NCBI RefSeq assembly: GCF_007997075.1
Contig: NZ_VORS01000001.1
Location: 186,001-250,000 of the forward strand
Origin: Polaribacter sp. IC073
GTDB lineage: Bacteria > Bacteroidota > Bacteroidia > Flavobacteriales > Flavobacteriaceae
Length of the DNA: 64,000 nt
Reading direction: 5' to 3'
Under the pieces are notes generated by a model that searched no databases, was not told the origin of the DNA, and saw nothing but the letters and a program-made list of their open reading frames with translations. Position numbers and translations under genes: made by a program. Shown here piece after piece: positions 32,724 to 42,466 of this stretch. Every line of letters begins with the position of its first letter. The stretch's first letter is position 1.

Positions 32724-33911
32724 CTACTTCAAAATAGCATCAATTCCTGGCAATGTTTTTCCTTCTAACATTTCTAACATAGCACCACCACCAGTAGAAA
32801 CATAACTTACTTTATCTGCAAAACCAAATTGCTTCACAGCAGCAACAGAATCTCCACCACCAACTAAAGAAAACGCTCCGTTTTTGGTTGCTTTGTCTAT
32901 TGAATGTCCTAATGCAATGGTTCCTCCTGCAAAAGATTCCATTTCAAAAACACCCAAAGGTCCGTTCCATAAAATGGTTTTACATTTATTTACAACTGTA
33001 TCAAAAATTTCTCTAGATTTTGGTCCAGCATCAACACCTTCCCAACCCTCAGGAATTTCATTAATAGCGCAAATTTGTGTATTAGCATCGTTAGAAAAAT
33101 CATCTGCAGCAATTACGTCTACGGGTATATGAACTTCTACTCCTTTTGCTTTTGCTTGTTTTAAAATAGCAAGTGCTAATTCCATTTTATCATCTTCACA
33201 AATAGAATTACCAATTTTTCCTCCCTGTGCTTTTATAAAAGTAAAACTCATTCCACCACCAATAATTAAGTGGTCTACTTTGTCTAAAATATTTTCAATC
33301 ACTGTAATTTTAGAAGATACTTTTGCACCTCCTAAAATTGCCAAAACTGGTTTTTCAGAATTGTTTAATACTTTATCTATACTTTCTATTTCTCTTGCTA
33401 ATAAGTTTCCGAAGCATTTATTTCCTTCAAAAAACTGCGCAATAATTGTTGTTGACGCATGTGCTCTGTGAGCAGTTCCAAAAGCATCATTTACATAAAT
33501 ATCACCAAATTTTGATAATTTCTCTGCAAAAGCAACATCTCCTTTTGTTTCTTCTTCATAATAACGAAGATTTTCTAGTAGTAAAATCTCTCCAGCTTCT
33601 AAATTAGCCACTGCTGCTTCTACTTTATCTCCAATACAATCTTCTACAAATTTTACATTGCAACCAATAACATCTACCACAGATTTTACAATGTGCTTTA
33701 AAGAAAATTCTTCTTGAAATCCTTTAGGACGTCCTAAATGAGACATTAAAACACAGCTTCCTCCTTGTTCTAAAATATCTATAATTGTAGATTTTGCAGC
33801 CTGAATTCTAGTATCATCAGTTACTTCAAATTTATCATTTAAAGGCACGTTAAAATCAACGCGAATTATTGCTTTTTTATTTTCAAAATTAAAGTCTTTC
33901 AGTGTTTTCAT
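32724..33911 (-). CDS. pgk: Phosphoglycerate kinase
   Basis: 395 aa, the standard length. Substrate-binding blocks [27 protein letters not shown] and nucleotide-binding [18 protein letters not shown] and the final [13 protein letters not shown] are all present. It transfers phosphate between 1,3-bisphosphoglycerate and ADP in glycolysis. Monocistronic. A minus-strand TATTTTTG (33928-33935) may be its -7 element. Confidence 0.98.
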   Translation of the reverse strand: MKTLKDFNFENKKAIIRVDFNVPLNDKFEVTDDTRIQAAKSTIIDILEQGGSCVLMSHLGRPKGFQEEFSLKHIVKSVVDVIGCNVKFVEDCIGDKVEAAVANLEAGEILLLENLRYYEEETKGDVAFAEKLSKFGDIYVNDAFGTAHRAHASTTIIAQFFEGNKCFGNLLAREIESIDKVLNNSEKPVLAILGGAKVSSKITVIENILDKVDHLIIGGGMSFTFIKAQGGKIGNSICEDDKMELALAILKQAKAKGVEVHIPVDVIAADDFSNDANTQICAINEIPEGWEGVDAGPKSREIFDTVVNKCKTILWNGPLGVFEMESFAGGTIALGHSIDKATKNGAFSLVGGGDSVAAVKQFGFADKVSYVSTGGGAMLEMLEGKTLPGIDAILK

Positions 33912-34093
33912 TATGGATTGTTTTCAACAAAAATACCGAATTGTTTACATTTATAGAAATTGAAACCTTAAAAGTTAAGTTAACGTTTGCGTAAAGGTCT
34001 GTGTTAAACACAGCTTTGTACTACAGGGAGCCTCACATTCTAATAAAAATTAAATTGCTTTCTAAAATTGATAAAATTCTGAAGAACAAATTT

Positions 34094-34101
34094 TATATTT
34101 G
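34094..34101 (+). promoter_or_regulatory. Probable -7 element for holB, implying a leaderless message
   Basis: TATATTTG is a perfect TAnnTTTG ending only 3 bases before the ATG at 34105, with a TTG about 23 bp upstream. If used, transcription would begin at or next to the start codon. Confidence 0.35.
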
Positions 34102-34104
34102 TAG

Positions 34105-35250
34105 ATGCTTTTCAACCAAATTATAGGTCAAGAACACATAAAAAACCATTTGCAGGTTTCTGCAGAAAATGGTCGGATTCCTCATGCCCAATTATTTGTA
34201 GGTAAAGAAGGAAGTGGCACTTTGCCAATGGCAATTGCGTACGCACAGTTTTTACTATGTAATTCTTCGGACAACGCTGATGCATGTAATCTAAAATGTG
34301 ATAAATTACAACATCCAGATTTGCATTTTGCTTTTCCTGTAACTACAAATGATGCTGTTAAAAAACATGCAGTAAGTAATTTATTTTTAGAAGATTGGCG
34401 CGATTTTGTTAAAAATCAATCCTATGGAAGTTTGTTTAATTGGTTGCAATTTATTGGTGTAGAAAATAAACAAGGTAATATTGGTGTTGATGAAGCAGAA
34501 GCTGTTGTTAAAAAATTACAATTAAAATCTTACGAAGGAGGTTTTAAAGTGATGATTATTTGGATGGCAGAAAAAATGAATATTGCTGCTGCAAACAAGC
34601 TTTTAAAATTAATTGAAGAGCCACCAAATAAAACTGTTTTCATCTTAATTACAGAAAATGAAGAGCAGATTATCAATACCATAAAATCGCGTTGTCAGGC
34701 TTTGCATTTTCCTGTTTTAAGTGAGAATGATATTGCAAACGCGTTGATTGAAAGAGAAAGTGCTTCTGAAAATGAAGCTGCTAAAATTGCACATCAAGCA
34801 GAAGGGAATTATAACAAAGCAGTACATTTACTGCATAATGATTCTTCTGATTTGGTTTTTGAAGAATGGTTTATTGCTTGGATTAGAACTGCATTTAGAG
34901 CTAAAGGAGATGCTTCTGTTGTACAACAATTAATAGAATGGTCTGAAACCATTGCAAAAACTGGACGAGAAACTCAGAAACGTTTTTTAGAATATTGCTT
35001 GCAATTTTTTAGACAAGCCTTATTGCTAAATTACAAAAGTGATAACTTGGTTTTTATGGAAACTAAAACAGGATTCAATCTTTCTAAGTTTGCTCCTTTT
35101 GTACATTCTGGTAACATTCTAGACATCGAAAAAGAACTAAATGACGCCATGTATCATATCGAAAGAAATGGAAATGCTAAAATTATTTTATTAGATCTTT
35201 CTATGAAACTTACTCGTTTTTTACACAAAAAGGAAGAAACAGTTTCTTAA
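34105..35250 (+). CDS. holB: DNA polymerase III subunit delta'
   Basis: 381 aa. The N terminus FNQIIGQEHIKNHLQVSAENG and HAQLFVGKEGSG match the clamp-loader AAA+ fold; the Walker A is degenerate (GKEGSGTL), as usual for delta'. Also present: zinc-binding-like Cys cluster (LLCNSSDNADACNLKCDKLQ), NKLLKLIEEP and TIKSRCQ. It is part of the clamp loader. Its stop TAA is immediately followed by the stop of the convergent MOSC gene. Confidence 0.93.
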   Translation: MLFNQIIGQEHIKNHLQVSAENGRIPHAQLFVGKEGSGTLPMAIAYAQFLLCNSSDNADACNLKCDKLQHPDLHFAFPVTTNDAVKKHAVSNLFLEDWRDFVKNQSYGSLFNWLQFIGVENKQGNIGVDEAEAVVKKLQLKSYEGGFKVMIIWMAEKMNIAAANKLLKLIEEPPNKTVFILITENEEQIINTIKSRCQALHFPVLSENDIANALIERESASENEAAKIAHQAEGNYNKAVHLLHNDSSDLVFEEWFIAWIRTAFRAKGDASVVQQLIEWSETIAKTGRETQKRFLEYCLQFFRQALLLNYKSDNLVFMETKTGFNLSKFAPFVHSGNILDIEKELNDAMYHIERNGNAKIILLDLSMKLTRFLHKKEETVS

Positions 35251-35808
35251 TTAAACTTCTTTAATAGCTCTTTCTGCAACATATAAATCTGCAATTGTTG
35301 GATTTTCTGGACACGATTTAATTTGTACAAATTCATCCCCAGATTTTACAAAACCAGTTTGTAAAACTTTAAAATACACACCGCAAAAAGTAGTATTCCA
35401 GAATTGTTTTACAATTTTCATATTGTTGAAACGAATTCCTAGTTTATAACATGGATTTCTTTGAACAGAAGCTTCTAAAATAGTTTCACCAACTTTAAAA
35501 GTATCTCCTTGGCGAATCTCTGTTTCATCTAAATTATCAATGGTTAAGTTTTCTCCAAAAATGCCCATTTCAAACTCTAAATTAGGATGTAATTCTTTAA
35601 AGTAATCATAATGTTTTAAGGAATAGCCATAAACCGCTTGCAACATTCCTCCATGATTTTCTCTATCAGAAATTTCATCACCTTTTACATCTTCTGAATC
35701 TAAAAATATTGGAGTATCCACAGAAAATTTAAAAATACCTGTTGTCACTATTTCTCCTTTCCAGTCAATTTCTTTTCGCTCTCCGATATTTGTTGAAATA
35801 ATTTTCAC
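35251..35808 (-). CDS. MOSC domain-containing protein (YiiM-like)
   Basis: 185 aa. MOSC beta-barrel with GEIVTTGIFKFSV, GDEISDRENHGG, YGYSLKHYDYF, GIFGENLTI and the conserved Cys in SVQRNPCYKLGIRF. MOSC proteins handle sulfur or molybdenum cofactor chemistry; YiiM relatives reduce N-hydroxylated compounds with molybdenum cofactor. The exact substrate cannot be told. Four bp downstream of the crotonase gene, hence probably co-transcribed; ends stop-to-stop with holB. Confidence 0.9.
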   Translation of the reverse strand: MKIISTNIGERKEIDWKGEIVTTGIFKFSVDTPIFLDSEDVKGDEISDRENHGGMLQAVYGYSLKHYDYFKELHPNLEFEMGIFGENLTIDNLDETEIRQGDTFKVGETILEASVQRNPCYKLGIRFNNMKIVKQFWNTTFCGVYFKVLQTGFVKSGDEFVQIKSCPENPTIADLYVAERAIKEV

Positions 35809-35812
35809 GCGT

Positions 35813-36580
35813 TTACTTTTTAAATTTTGACAAAGCTTTTTTTGTAAAATCAGACAAGACTAATTCACCCGAAACAGCTGCTCTTTCTGCTAATAAATTA
35901 TTCCAATGTTCTGTTCCTTTCCACAATACCTTTTTCATTTCTATTAAAGCAGCAGGATTGTAAGAGGCTAACTTCGTTGCCATGATATCTATTTCTTTAT
36001 CTAACTCATTTGTAGATTCGAAAACCTTCGCATACAAACCTTTTTCTTTTGCCCAATAGGCGTTTTTCCAGCTGGTTGCGTCTAATGTTAATTCTGCAGT
36101 TCCAGAAACACCTATTTTTCTAGAAACGGCTGGTTCAATCACAAACGGTCCAATTCCTATGGTAAATTCAGACAATTTTACAGCCGCATTTTCGGTTGCC
36201 AAAACGTAATCGCAAGCTGCAGCCAAACCAACGCCACCGCCAACAGTTTTCCCTTGAATTCTTCCAATAATTAATTTCCCGCAAGTTCTCATGGCATTGA
36301 TTACGTTTGCAAAACCAGCAAAAAATTGTTTTCCTTCTTCTAGGGTTGAAACTGCAACCAATTCATCAAAAGAAGCACCAGCACAAAAAGCTTTTTCTCC
36401 TTCAGATTTTAAAATAATTATAGAAATGGCATCATTATTCCCTACAGAAATTAACTCTTTGGTTAAGCGTTCTAATAATTCACTAGGAAAAGAATTACTT
36501 GCAGGGTGCCCAAATTCTATCGTTGCAATATTATTCTGAATATTTGTATATAAACTTCCGTTTTGTCGTGTTGTGGTCAT
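35813..36580 (-). CDS. Enoyl-CoA hydratase/isomerase family protein
   Basis: 255 aa crotonase. Oxyanion-hole blocks KAFCAGASFDEL and IQGKTVGGGVGLAAACDY are present. Of the two classical glutamates, the first position is Gly (GGGVGL) and the second is kept (KLSEFTIGIGP), the pattern seen in methylglutaconyl-CoA hydratase-like enzymes. Acts on a CoA ester in the cytoplasm; leucine catabolism is a possibility, not shown by neighbours. Forms a two-gene unit with the MOSC gene. Confidence 0.9.
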   Translation of the reverse strand: MTTTRQNGSLYTNIQNNIATIEFGHPASNSFPSELLERLTKELISVGNNDAISIIILKSEGEKAFCAGASFDELVAVSTLEEGKQFFAGFANVINAMRTCGKLIIGRIQGKTVGGGVGLAAACDYVLATENAAVKLSEFTIGIGPFVIEPAVSRKIGVSGTAELTLDATSWKNAYWAKEKGLYAKVFESTNELDKEIDIMATKLASYNPAALIEMKKVLWKGTEHWNNLLAERAAVSGELVLSDFTKKALSKFKK

Positions 36581-36683
36581 AAACTGAATTTTAAGTAAAA
36601 GTATGATAATAAATGTCAGATCTAGCGCAGTGGAGACTTCTTTTTAACCTTTCAACTGAGTTCGTGGAAACAATCGTTAGGTT

Positions 36684-38015
36684 TTAATCCCCAACTAGGG
36701 GTAAGAACTTACTTCTAAATTTAAAAACAAGGGGTAAACCTCTTGCAATAATCCAGAATGTAAAGGCAATCCAAATGGCAATTAATTTATAATCGAGATA
36801 ATCAAAAATTAATAATGTGGGAATAAAAACCAACCCTGTTGCAAAAATTAAGAGATTTCTTAAGTATTTCATTTCTCCCATTCCTTTAAACATTCCGTCA
36901 AAAATAAAGGTAATCGCATTTACGGGTTGTGTGATTAAGACAATCCAAAAAACAGTGTAAAATTGTTCTAGAACTAATTCTTCTTTTGTAAAGATTCTTC
37001 CAATGGAATTGTAAAAAAGCAAACCTGTTAACCCCATTATAAGACCCATTACAAGTCCGTATTTAAGTAATTTATTACTTAATTGTATCAATGATTTATA
37101 ATCTTTTGCACCTAATAATTTACCCGACAAAATATTACCAGCACTAGCATAACCATCAATCATAAAAGCGCCTAAAAACCAAATATTTAAACTTATAGTG
37201 TATGCTGCAATGTACTCTTTCCCATAATCTGTAGCATAAGAAGTTGCTAGATAGAGTGCCACATTTAAAGCAATTGTTCGCACAAAGAGATTTGAAATCA
37301 TGTTTAATAACCTCGGAATTTCTGCATGAAAAGGGAAACTTATCTTTAAAGAAATTGGCGTTTTCTTCAATAATAAAACCAAAGAAATAACCGCCATTGT
37401 TATTTGTGCAATTACACTTGCGTACGCAGCCCCTTCTATATGCATTGCAGGAACATACCCTTCGATTCCGTATACTAAAATTATATCTAAGACAATATTT
37501 AAAGAGGCACCAATTATGGCAATAATCATCGGATAAAAAGTGTTTTGTAAACCTCTAAACGTACCAAAAACAGCAAAGACAAACAGCGCAAATGGAAAGC
37601 CAAAAATTCGAATATTAAAATACGTAATACAATATTCTAAAATCTGACCAGAAGCATTATAAAATTCAAAAATTTGTCTAGAAAACGGATAAGAAATTGC
37701 TAAAACCAATAAGCTTCCTAAAACTACAATTGCAATTGCTTGTGCAGGTAATTCTTTAACTTGGTCTATTTTATTAGCACCAACATATTGAGAAATAATA
37801 GATGAAATTGCACTTCTAATTTGACCGAAAACCCAAATTAACATAGAAATAAAAGCTCCTACAATACCAACTGCAGCTAAACTTTCTGTTGCATTGCTAT
37901 CAATATTTCCAATAATAGCAGTATCCGTAATAGATAAAACAGGCTCTGCGATACCAGCAATTAAAGCAGGAATTGCTAATTTATTAATGTTCTTAAAACT
38001 AATGCTTGTGCTCAA
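36684..38015 (-). CDS. MATE family efflux transporter
   Basis: 443 aa with twelve predicted hydrophobic segments in two homologous halves. Typical stretches: KLAIPALIAGIAEPVLSITD in helix 1, VGIVGAFISMLIWVFGQIR, and the second-half ANK-like GAKDYKSLIQLSNK. A Na+- or H+-coupled multidrug or metabolite exporter of the inner membrane, DinF-like branch by general look. Short GC-rich inverted repeat CCCC/GGGG overlaps the stop. Standalone gene. Confidence 0.92.
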   Translation of the reverse strand: MSTSISFKNINKLAIPALIAGIAEPVLSITDTAIIGNIDSNATESLAAVGIVGAFISMLIWVFGQIRSAISSIISQYVGANKIDQVKELPAQAIAIVVLGSLLVLAISYPFSRQIFEFYNASGQILEYCITYFNIRIFGFPFALFVFAVFGTFRGLQNTFYPMIIAIIGASLNIVLDIILVYGIEGYVPAMHIEGAAYASVIAQITMAVISLVLLLKKTPISLKISFPFHAEIPRLLNMISNLFVRTIALNVALYLATSYATDYGKEYIAAYTISLNIWFLGAFMIDGYASAGNILSGKLLGAKDYKSLIQLSNKLLKYGLVMGLIMGLTGLLFYNSIGRIFTKEELVLEQFYTVFWIVLITQPVNAITFIFDGMFKGMGEMKYLRNLLIFATGLVFIPTLLIFDYLDYKLIAIWIAFTFWIIARGLPLVFKFRSKFLPLVGD

Positions 38016-38156
38016 AAATCTTCTTTTTGCAAAGGTACATATCTAAAAAATGTAAAAATGAAAAGCTGCCCCTAAAATTAGCTAATGAAGGAGGTTAAAA
38101 TTTAAAAGGAACATTTTTAGATAAGATGCTTTACTAGTTTTAAAAGGAAAATGGTT

Positions 38157-40910
38157 TTAATATCTTAAATCTGCAGGCTCAATAAAATCGATTTCAGAAT
38201 TATAAATTTCTTTAATATAAAACTTAATTTCCGCTATAAACTCGTCTAATTTTTCTTGCGTAATACCCGTTTCTGCTTTTTTTCTAGGCAACGCAAAATC
38301 AATTGGTAAAAATCCACTATTTAAGTTTTTAAAAGAAAAAATTCCGGCTTCTAAAGGTTGAGAAAAATTATAGTTTTTACTCTTAGTAAATAAATAAGCG
38401 TACAATAAAACCTGAATCGCTTTTAGGTGCTTTTCATCTCGTAAATTATCATATTCTGGCACTCTTAAATTTGCACCTGTTACCATGCCCGTTTTATAAT
38501 CTATAATTCTTAAAACGCCATTTAACTCATCTACCCTATCTACTTGACCGTGTAATTTTACAGGAAAATCAATGCCTTCAATTTCTATTTCTGCGGATAA
38601 ATTTTCTTCTGTTGCAATAATTTTTAGTTTGTTCTTTTCATCTTTTAGCAACTCTTTTTCTTTCGACAAGAAATTGGAAACAAATCTATTGGCAACTTCA
38701 AAAATTAAACGATTTTTTCCTTTAGATATATCTCCGTTTTTAAACTGCAATTCAAAATGCTTTACCACTAAATCTTTCGCCTCTTTTTCCATTTTAGAAA
38801 TAATATCTACAGACAAAAAGGCATTTACGTAAGGCGTATATAATTCATCTAAAACTTCATGAACAACAGTTCCTAAAGTGTTAAAAGCAACCGTTTCTTC
38901 AACATCATCAAACTCTTTAATTTTTAAAATTTTCTGTTTGTAAAATGAAACCGGATTGTGTAAATAATTGGTTAATGCAGAAGGAGAAATTCCTTTTTCT
39001 GCCAATTCTTTTAAACGCACAGCAGTAGCTTCATTCTTTTTTATGCCTTTTAATTCTTTCTTATTAGAAATTACTTTTGGTGAGATGCTTTTCTGAACGA
39101 TATCTCCTCGCATCATTTCTAATTGCGTAACAAACCTACTTTTTTCTCCACTTCCAAAAACGTCATGTTCTGTATTATAAAGGATAAAAATATTTTTTGC
39201 TCTTTGTAATAATCTAAAAAAGTGATATGAAAAAATGGCATCTTTTTCTCTATATGTTGGCAAACCAAAAGCTATTTTTACATCAAAAGGAATAAATGTA
39301 TTCTGTTGTGAACTTGCAGGTAAAACACCTTCATTTGTAGACGTTAGAATTATGTTTTCAAAATCTAGAACACGCGTTTCTAACATTCCCATTAACTGCA
39401 AACCTCTTAATGCTTGCCCTTGAAAAGACAAGGTTTCTGAAGAGATTAATTGTTTAAAAAATAAAGAAAGTGTTTTTAAGTCTGTAAAATATTCATATTC
39501 CGTTTGCAGTGTTTTTAACTGTGTAAAAGCAGTGTAAAAACGAAACAAATATTCTTTTTCTAAATCTGTTACATCTACTTTTAAAAGATTTATAAGGTTT
39601 AAAATTCTATCTAAAAATTCGTTAATAGTTGTGTAAGAGCTAAAAATCGAAGCAATGGTTTTTTTCACTTCCGCATCGGTCTCTTTTAAGATGTTTTCTA
39701 TTTGTGTTTTGCTAATAAAAATATGATTTTCCTTTCCTATTTCTTCTGTAAAATCATCTACTAAAGTATTCTTATCTTTTGATAATAATTTATAAACAGC
39801 TTGGTGTTTTAAAAACCGAACAACATCTTTATGATAAAATTCATTCACAATTGTCTTTTGTAGTTTTTCTTGCGAAACAAACAATTGAAAAATAGAAAAC
39901 AACAAACTTGTTGTAGGAATATCTTTTAAAGGATACCCCATTGTTATGTTGATTGCGTTGATATTTTTGGGTAATGAGTTTAAAGTAATTGGCAGTAATG
40001 TTTCATCTGCTAAAATAAGTGCCGTATTCTTAAAATCTGTAAATTTCTCTAAAATTTCACCTGCATATTTAATCTGAGTCGTGTTTTTAGAAGCACCAAT
40101 AACTTCAATATTTTTTGGTGTAGAAAAGGAATTACTTAATGTTTTTAACGGATTCTTTTCGTAATATTTCCATTCCTTTTTATACTTTCTAATAAAAGTA
40201 CCTGCTTGATGATTTGATTTGAAAAAAGCTTCATCCAAATCCCAATAAATATCTGAATGTTCTGTTTCTAATACTTTCTGAAACAAAAATTCTTCTGCTT
40301 TATTTAGTGCATTAAAACCGATAAAAAAGAATTTCTTATGGCTATTTTCTTCAATATAACCCTCTATATTATTGCACGCTTCTCTGTACATTAAGCCTTG
40401 GTAGCCAATCTTTTTTTCTAGTAAAAATTGATACAAAGGCGGATAAAAATTATTCAATTTTTCTAAGAAAGAGTAATGATCTTTCATAAATTCCGTTTCT
40501 GTAAAAGTACCTGTTACAGACCATTTTCTTAAACGCTCGATATCTTTTATGTAAGCGAAAATCTCTTTTGTGTCTACTAAATGTTGATCAATTTCGTTAA
40601 AATCTTGTAACACCGTAAATGCCCAAGAAGAAAAAGTGTCAAAAGAATCTGGGTCTTTTTCTAAACTTTTATAAATTGTGTAAAAATGAAACAACAATTG
40701 AATGCTGTCTGCTTTTTCAATACCAGAAACTTGTTGCACAAACTGCTCTATGTTTACCGTTTCCGGCAAAAAACCGACAGAAATTTTATCTTTTAAGGTT
40801 TGTTTTAAAAATACTTTGGCTCTTTGAGACGGCATTATAAACACCACATCTTCAAAAGATTTAGTCGTTTTTAAAATAGCATCTAAAGTTTCTGAAATAA
40901 AGGATTGCAT
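38157..40910 (-). CDS. PD-(D/E)XK nuclease family protein, AddB-like
   Basis: 917 aa. N-terminal inactivated-helicase-like part starting with VVFIMPSQRAKVFLKQTL, and a C-terminal RecB-type nuclease domain with GTVVHEVLDELY, HGQVDRVDE, RIIDYKTG and AIQVLLYAYLF, which contain the catalytic Asp, Asp and Lys. Resembles the AddB subunit of Bacteroidota double-strand break repair exonucleases. The AddA helicase partner is not next to it in this window. Divergent from the nitrilase gene with about 80 bp between starts. Confidence 0.9.
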   Translation of the reverse strand: MQSFISETLDAILKTTKSFEDVVFIMPSQRAKVFLKQTLKDKISVGFLPETVNIEQFVQQVSGIEKADSIQLLFHFYTIYKSLEKDPDSFDTFSSWAFTVLQDFNEIDQHLVDTKEIFAYIKDIERLRKWSVTGTFTETEFMKDHYSFLEKLNNFYPPLYQFLLEKKIGYQGLMYREACNNIEGYIEENSHKKFFFIGFNALNKAEEFLFQKVLETEHSDIYWDLDEAFFKSNHQAGTFIRKYKKEWKYYEKNPLKTLSNSFSTPKNIEVIGASKNTTQIKYAGEILEKFTDFKNTALILADETLLPITLNSLPKNINAINITMGYPLKDIPTTSLLFSIFQLFVSQEKLQKTIVNEFYHKDVVRFLKHQAVYKLLSKDKNTLVDDFTEEIGKENHIFISKTQIENILKETDAEVKKTIASIFSSYTTINEFLDRILNLINLLKVDVTDLEKEYLFRFYTAFTQLKTLQTEYEYFTDLKTLSLFFKQLISSETLSFQGQALRGLQLMGMLETRVLDFENIILTSTNEGVLPASSQQNTFIPFDVKIAFGLPTYREKDAIFSYHFFRLLQRAKNIFILYNTEHDVFGSGEKSRFVTQLEMMRGDIVQKSISPKVISNKKELKGIKKNEATAVRLKELAEKGISPSALTNYLHNPVSFYKQKILKIKEFDDVEETVAFNTLGTVVHEVLDELYTPYVNAFLSVDIISKMEKEAKDLVVKHFELQFKNGDISKGKNRLIFEVANRFVSNFLSKEKELLKDEKNKLKIIATEENLSAEIEIEGIDFPVKLHGQVDRVDELNGVLRIIDYKTGMVTGANLRVPEYDNLRDEKHLKAIQVLLYAYLFTKSKNYNFSQPLEAGIFSFKNLNSGFLPIDFALPRKKAETGITQEKLDEFIAEIKFYIKEIYNSEIDFIEPADLRY

Positions 40911-40990
40911 CGTTTTTTTTGGTATTCAATTGGTTTTCTAAAGTACAAAAACTTACTTTTATACTTGTTACATCTTTAAAATTAATTTTG

Positions 40991-41773
40991 ATGAAAAACG
41001 AATTGAAAATAATAGGAATTCAGGCTCCTTTAGTTTGGGAAAATCCTGCACAAAACATTGCTTTCTTTGATGAAAAAATAAAGGGTTTAGAAAAGGATGT
41101 AGATCTTATTGTTCTACCAGAAATGTTTACAAGTGGTTTTACAATGAATCCTGAAAAAGTTGCTGAAAAAATGGATGGTTCTTCTGTTTCTTGGATGCAA
41201 AAAATAGCCAAAGAAAAACAAACTGCTATTTGTGGAAGTTTGGTGATTTCTGATCATGATAAATTTTACAATCGCTTGGTTTTTGTGCATCCAGAGGGTA
41301 GAATAGAAACCTACAACAAGAAACATTCTTTTACTTTAGCGGGCGAAGATAAAGTTTATAGTGCTGGTTCAAAAAAATTGATAATCACATACCAAGGATG
41401 GAAAATTTGTCCGTTAATTTGTTATGACTTGCGTTTCCCTGTTTGGGCTAGAAATACCGAAAATTATGATCTTTTAATTTTTATTGCAAATTGGCCAATT
41501 ACAAGGATAAAAGCATGGGATACGCTTTTAAAAGCACGTGCTATAGAAAACATGAGTTATGTTGTTGGTATAAATAGAACAGGAAAGGACTTTAATAAGT
41601 ATGCCTATTCTGGTAATTCTTTAATTATTGATTCTTTGGGGGAAGAACTTTCTCATTTAGAGAAAAATGAAGTTGGATTTATTTCTGCGACTTTGTCCAA
41701 AGAAAAACTAAAACAAACAAGAAGTAAACTTGGGTTTCTGAATGACAGAGATTCGTTTAAAATTGAAAAATAA
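40991..41773 (+). CDS. Nitrilase-family amidohydrolase (omega-amidase type)
   Basis: 260 aa from the ATG at 40991; an upstream extension to a TTG at 40919 lacks family character. Catalytic Glu, Lys and Cys are seen in LIVLPEMFTSGF, YNKKHSFT and PLICYDLRFPVW. Closest in look to E. coli YafV and Nit2 omega-amidases, which hydrolyse alpha-ketoglutaramate or related compounds. The gene overlaps the following GNAT gene by one base (TAATG), so the two are co-translated. Confidence 0.92.
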   Translation: MKNELKIIGIQAPLVWENPAQNIAFFDEKIKGLEKDVDLIVLPEMFTSGFTMNPEKVAEKMDGSSVSWMQKIAKEKQTAICGSLVISDHDKFYNRLVFVHPEGRIETYNKKHSFTLAGEDKVYSAGSKKLIITYQGWKICPLICYDLRFPVWARNTENYDLLIFIANWPITRIKAWDTLLKARAIENMSYVVGINRTGKDFNKYAYSGNSLIIDSLGEELSHLEKNEVGFISATLSKEKLKQTRSKLGFLNDRDSFKIEK

Positions 41774-42288
41774 TGATTAAAAAGGTGAAAATTACTGATA
41801 TTGATGAAGTCTTTAAACTTTACAAGGTTGCTTCTAATTACCAGAAAGAAAAGAAAAGCGTAGTTGTTTGGCCAGATTTTGATAGGGAAATGGTTGCCAA
41901 CGAAATTTTAGAAAAGAGACAGTTTAAGTTTTTAATTAATGATGAAATTGCTTGTATTTGGGCAATTACTTTTTCTGATGAACAAATTTGGGGAGAAAAG
42001 AATAAAGACAAAGCAGTATACATTCATCGAATTGCAACCAGCCCAAATTTTAGAGGGAATAATTATATCTATAAAATTGTTATTTGGGCAAAAAAATTTG
42101 CTATTAAAAACGGAATTCAGTTTATTAGATTAGATACTTTAGGTGAAAATAACAAACTAATTGAACATTATAAAAAAGCCGGATTTAATTTTTTAGGCCT
42201 GTTTCATTTAAAAGACACTTCTAATTTACCAGAGCATTATAAGAAGGCTCCCGTTTGCCTTTTTGAAATAGATTTACATAAAAAATAA
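41773..42288 (+). CDS. GNAT family N-acetyltransferase
   Basis: 171 aa. Acetyl-CoA-binding motif A in YIHRIATSPNFRGNNYIYKI and motif B in FIRLDTLGENNKLIEHYKKAGF. Substrate unknown. Starts on the last base of the nitrilase stop. Ends at the terminator at 42287-42327. Confidence 0.9.
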   Translation: MIKKVKITDIDEVFKLYKVASNYQKEKKSVVVWPDFDREMVANEILEKRQFKFLINDEIACIWAITFSDEQIWGEKNKDKAVYIHRIATSPNFRGNNYIYKIVIWAKKFAIKNGIQFIRLDTLGENNKLIEHYKKAGFNFLGLFHLKDTSNLPEHYKKAPVCLFEIDLHKK

Positions 42289-42327
42289 AAACCTTTCTGT
42301 CTCTGATTAGAAACTGAAAGGTTTTTT
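42287..42327 (+). terminator. Terminator of the nitrilase-GNAT unit
   Basis: AAAACCTTTC (from 42287) pairs with GAAAGGTTTTTT (42316-42327) around an 18-base loop, with a T run after. Begins at the GNAT stop. Confidence 0.75.
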
Positions 42328-42374
42328 AAAATGTATAGCAATCGCTTATTTTCCTGAAAGTTAGCAAACTAGTT

Positions 42375-42459
42375 TAGCCCTGATTGAGCGGCTTGTTTGA
42401 GCTCTTTTTTCTTCCTTTTTCAGGATAAAAAAAGCGAGTAGCGAAAGCAGGAAATAGCT
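42375..42459. repeat. Dispersed intergenic element, copy 2
   Basis: AGCCCTGATTGAGCGGC, then TTGTTTGAGCTCTTTTTT, then AAAAAAAGCGAGTAGCGAAAGC. Shares TTGTTTGAGCTCTTTTTT and AAAAAAAGCGAGT with copy 3 at 62702-62808. Lies between convergent GNAT and desaturase genes. Confidence 0.6.
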
Positions 42460-42466
42460 TCTAAAA

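Noticed and set aside
38157..40910. Anti-phage defence nuclease
   Set aside because: The layout matches the AddB repair exonuclease subunit found in housekeeping contexts; no defence genes are near.
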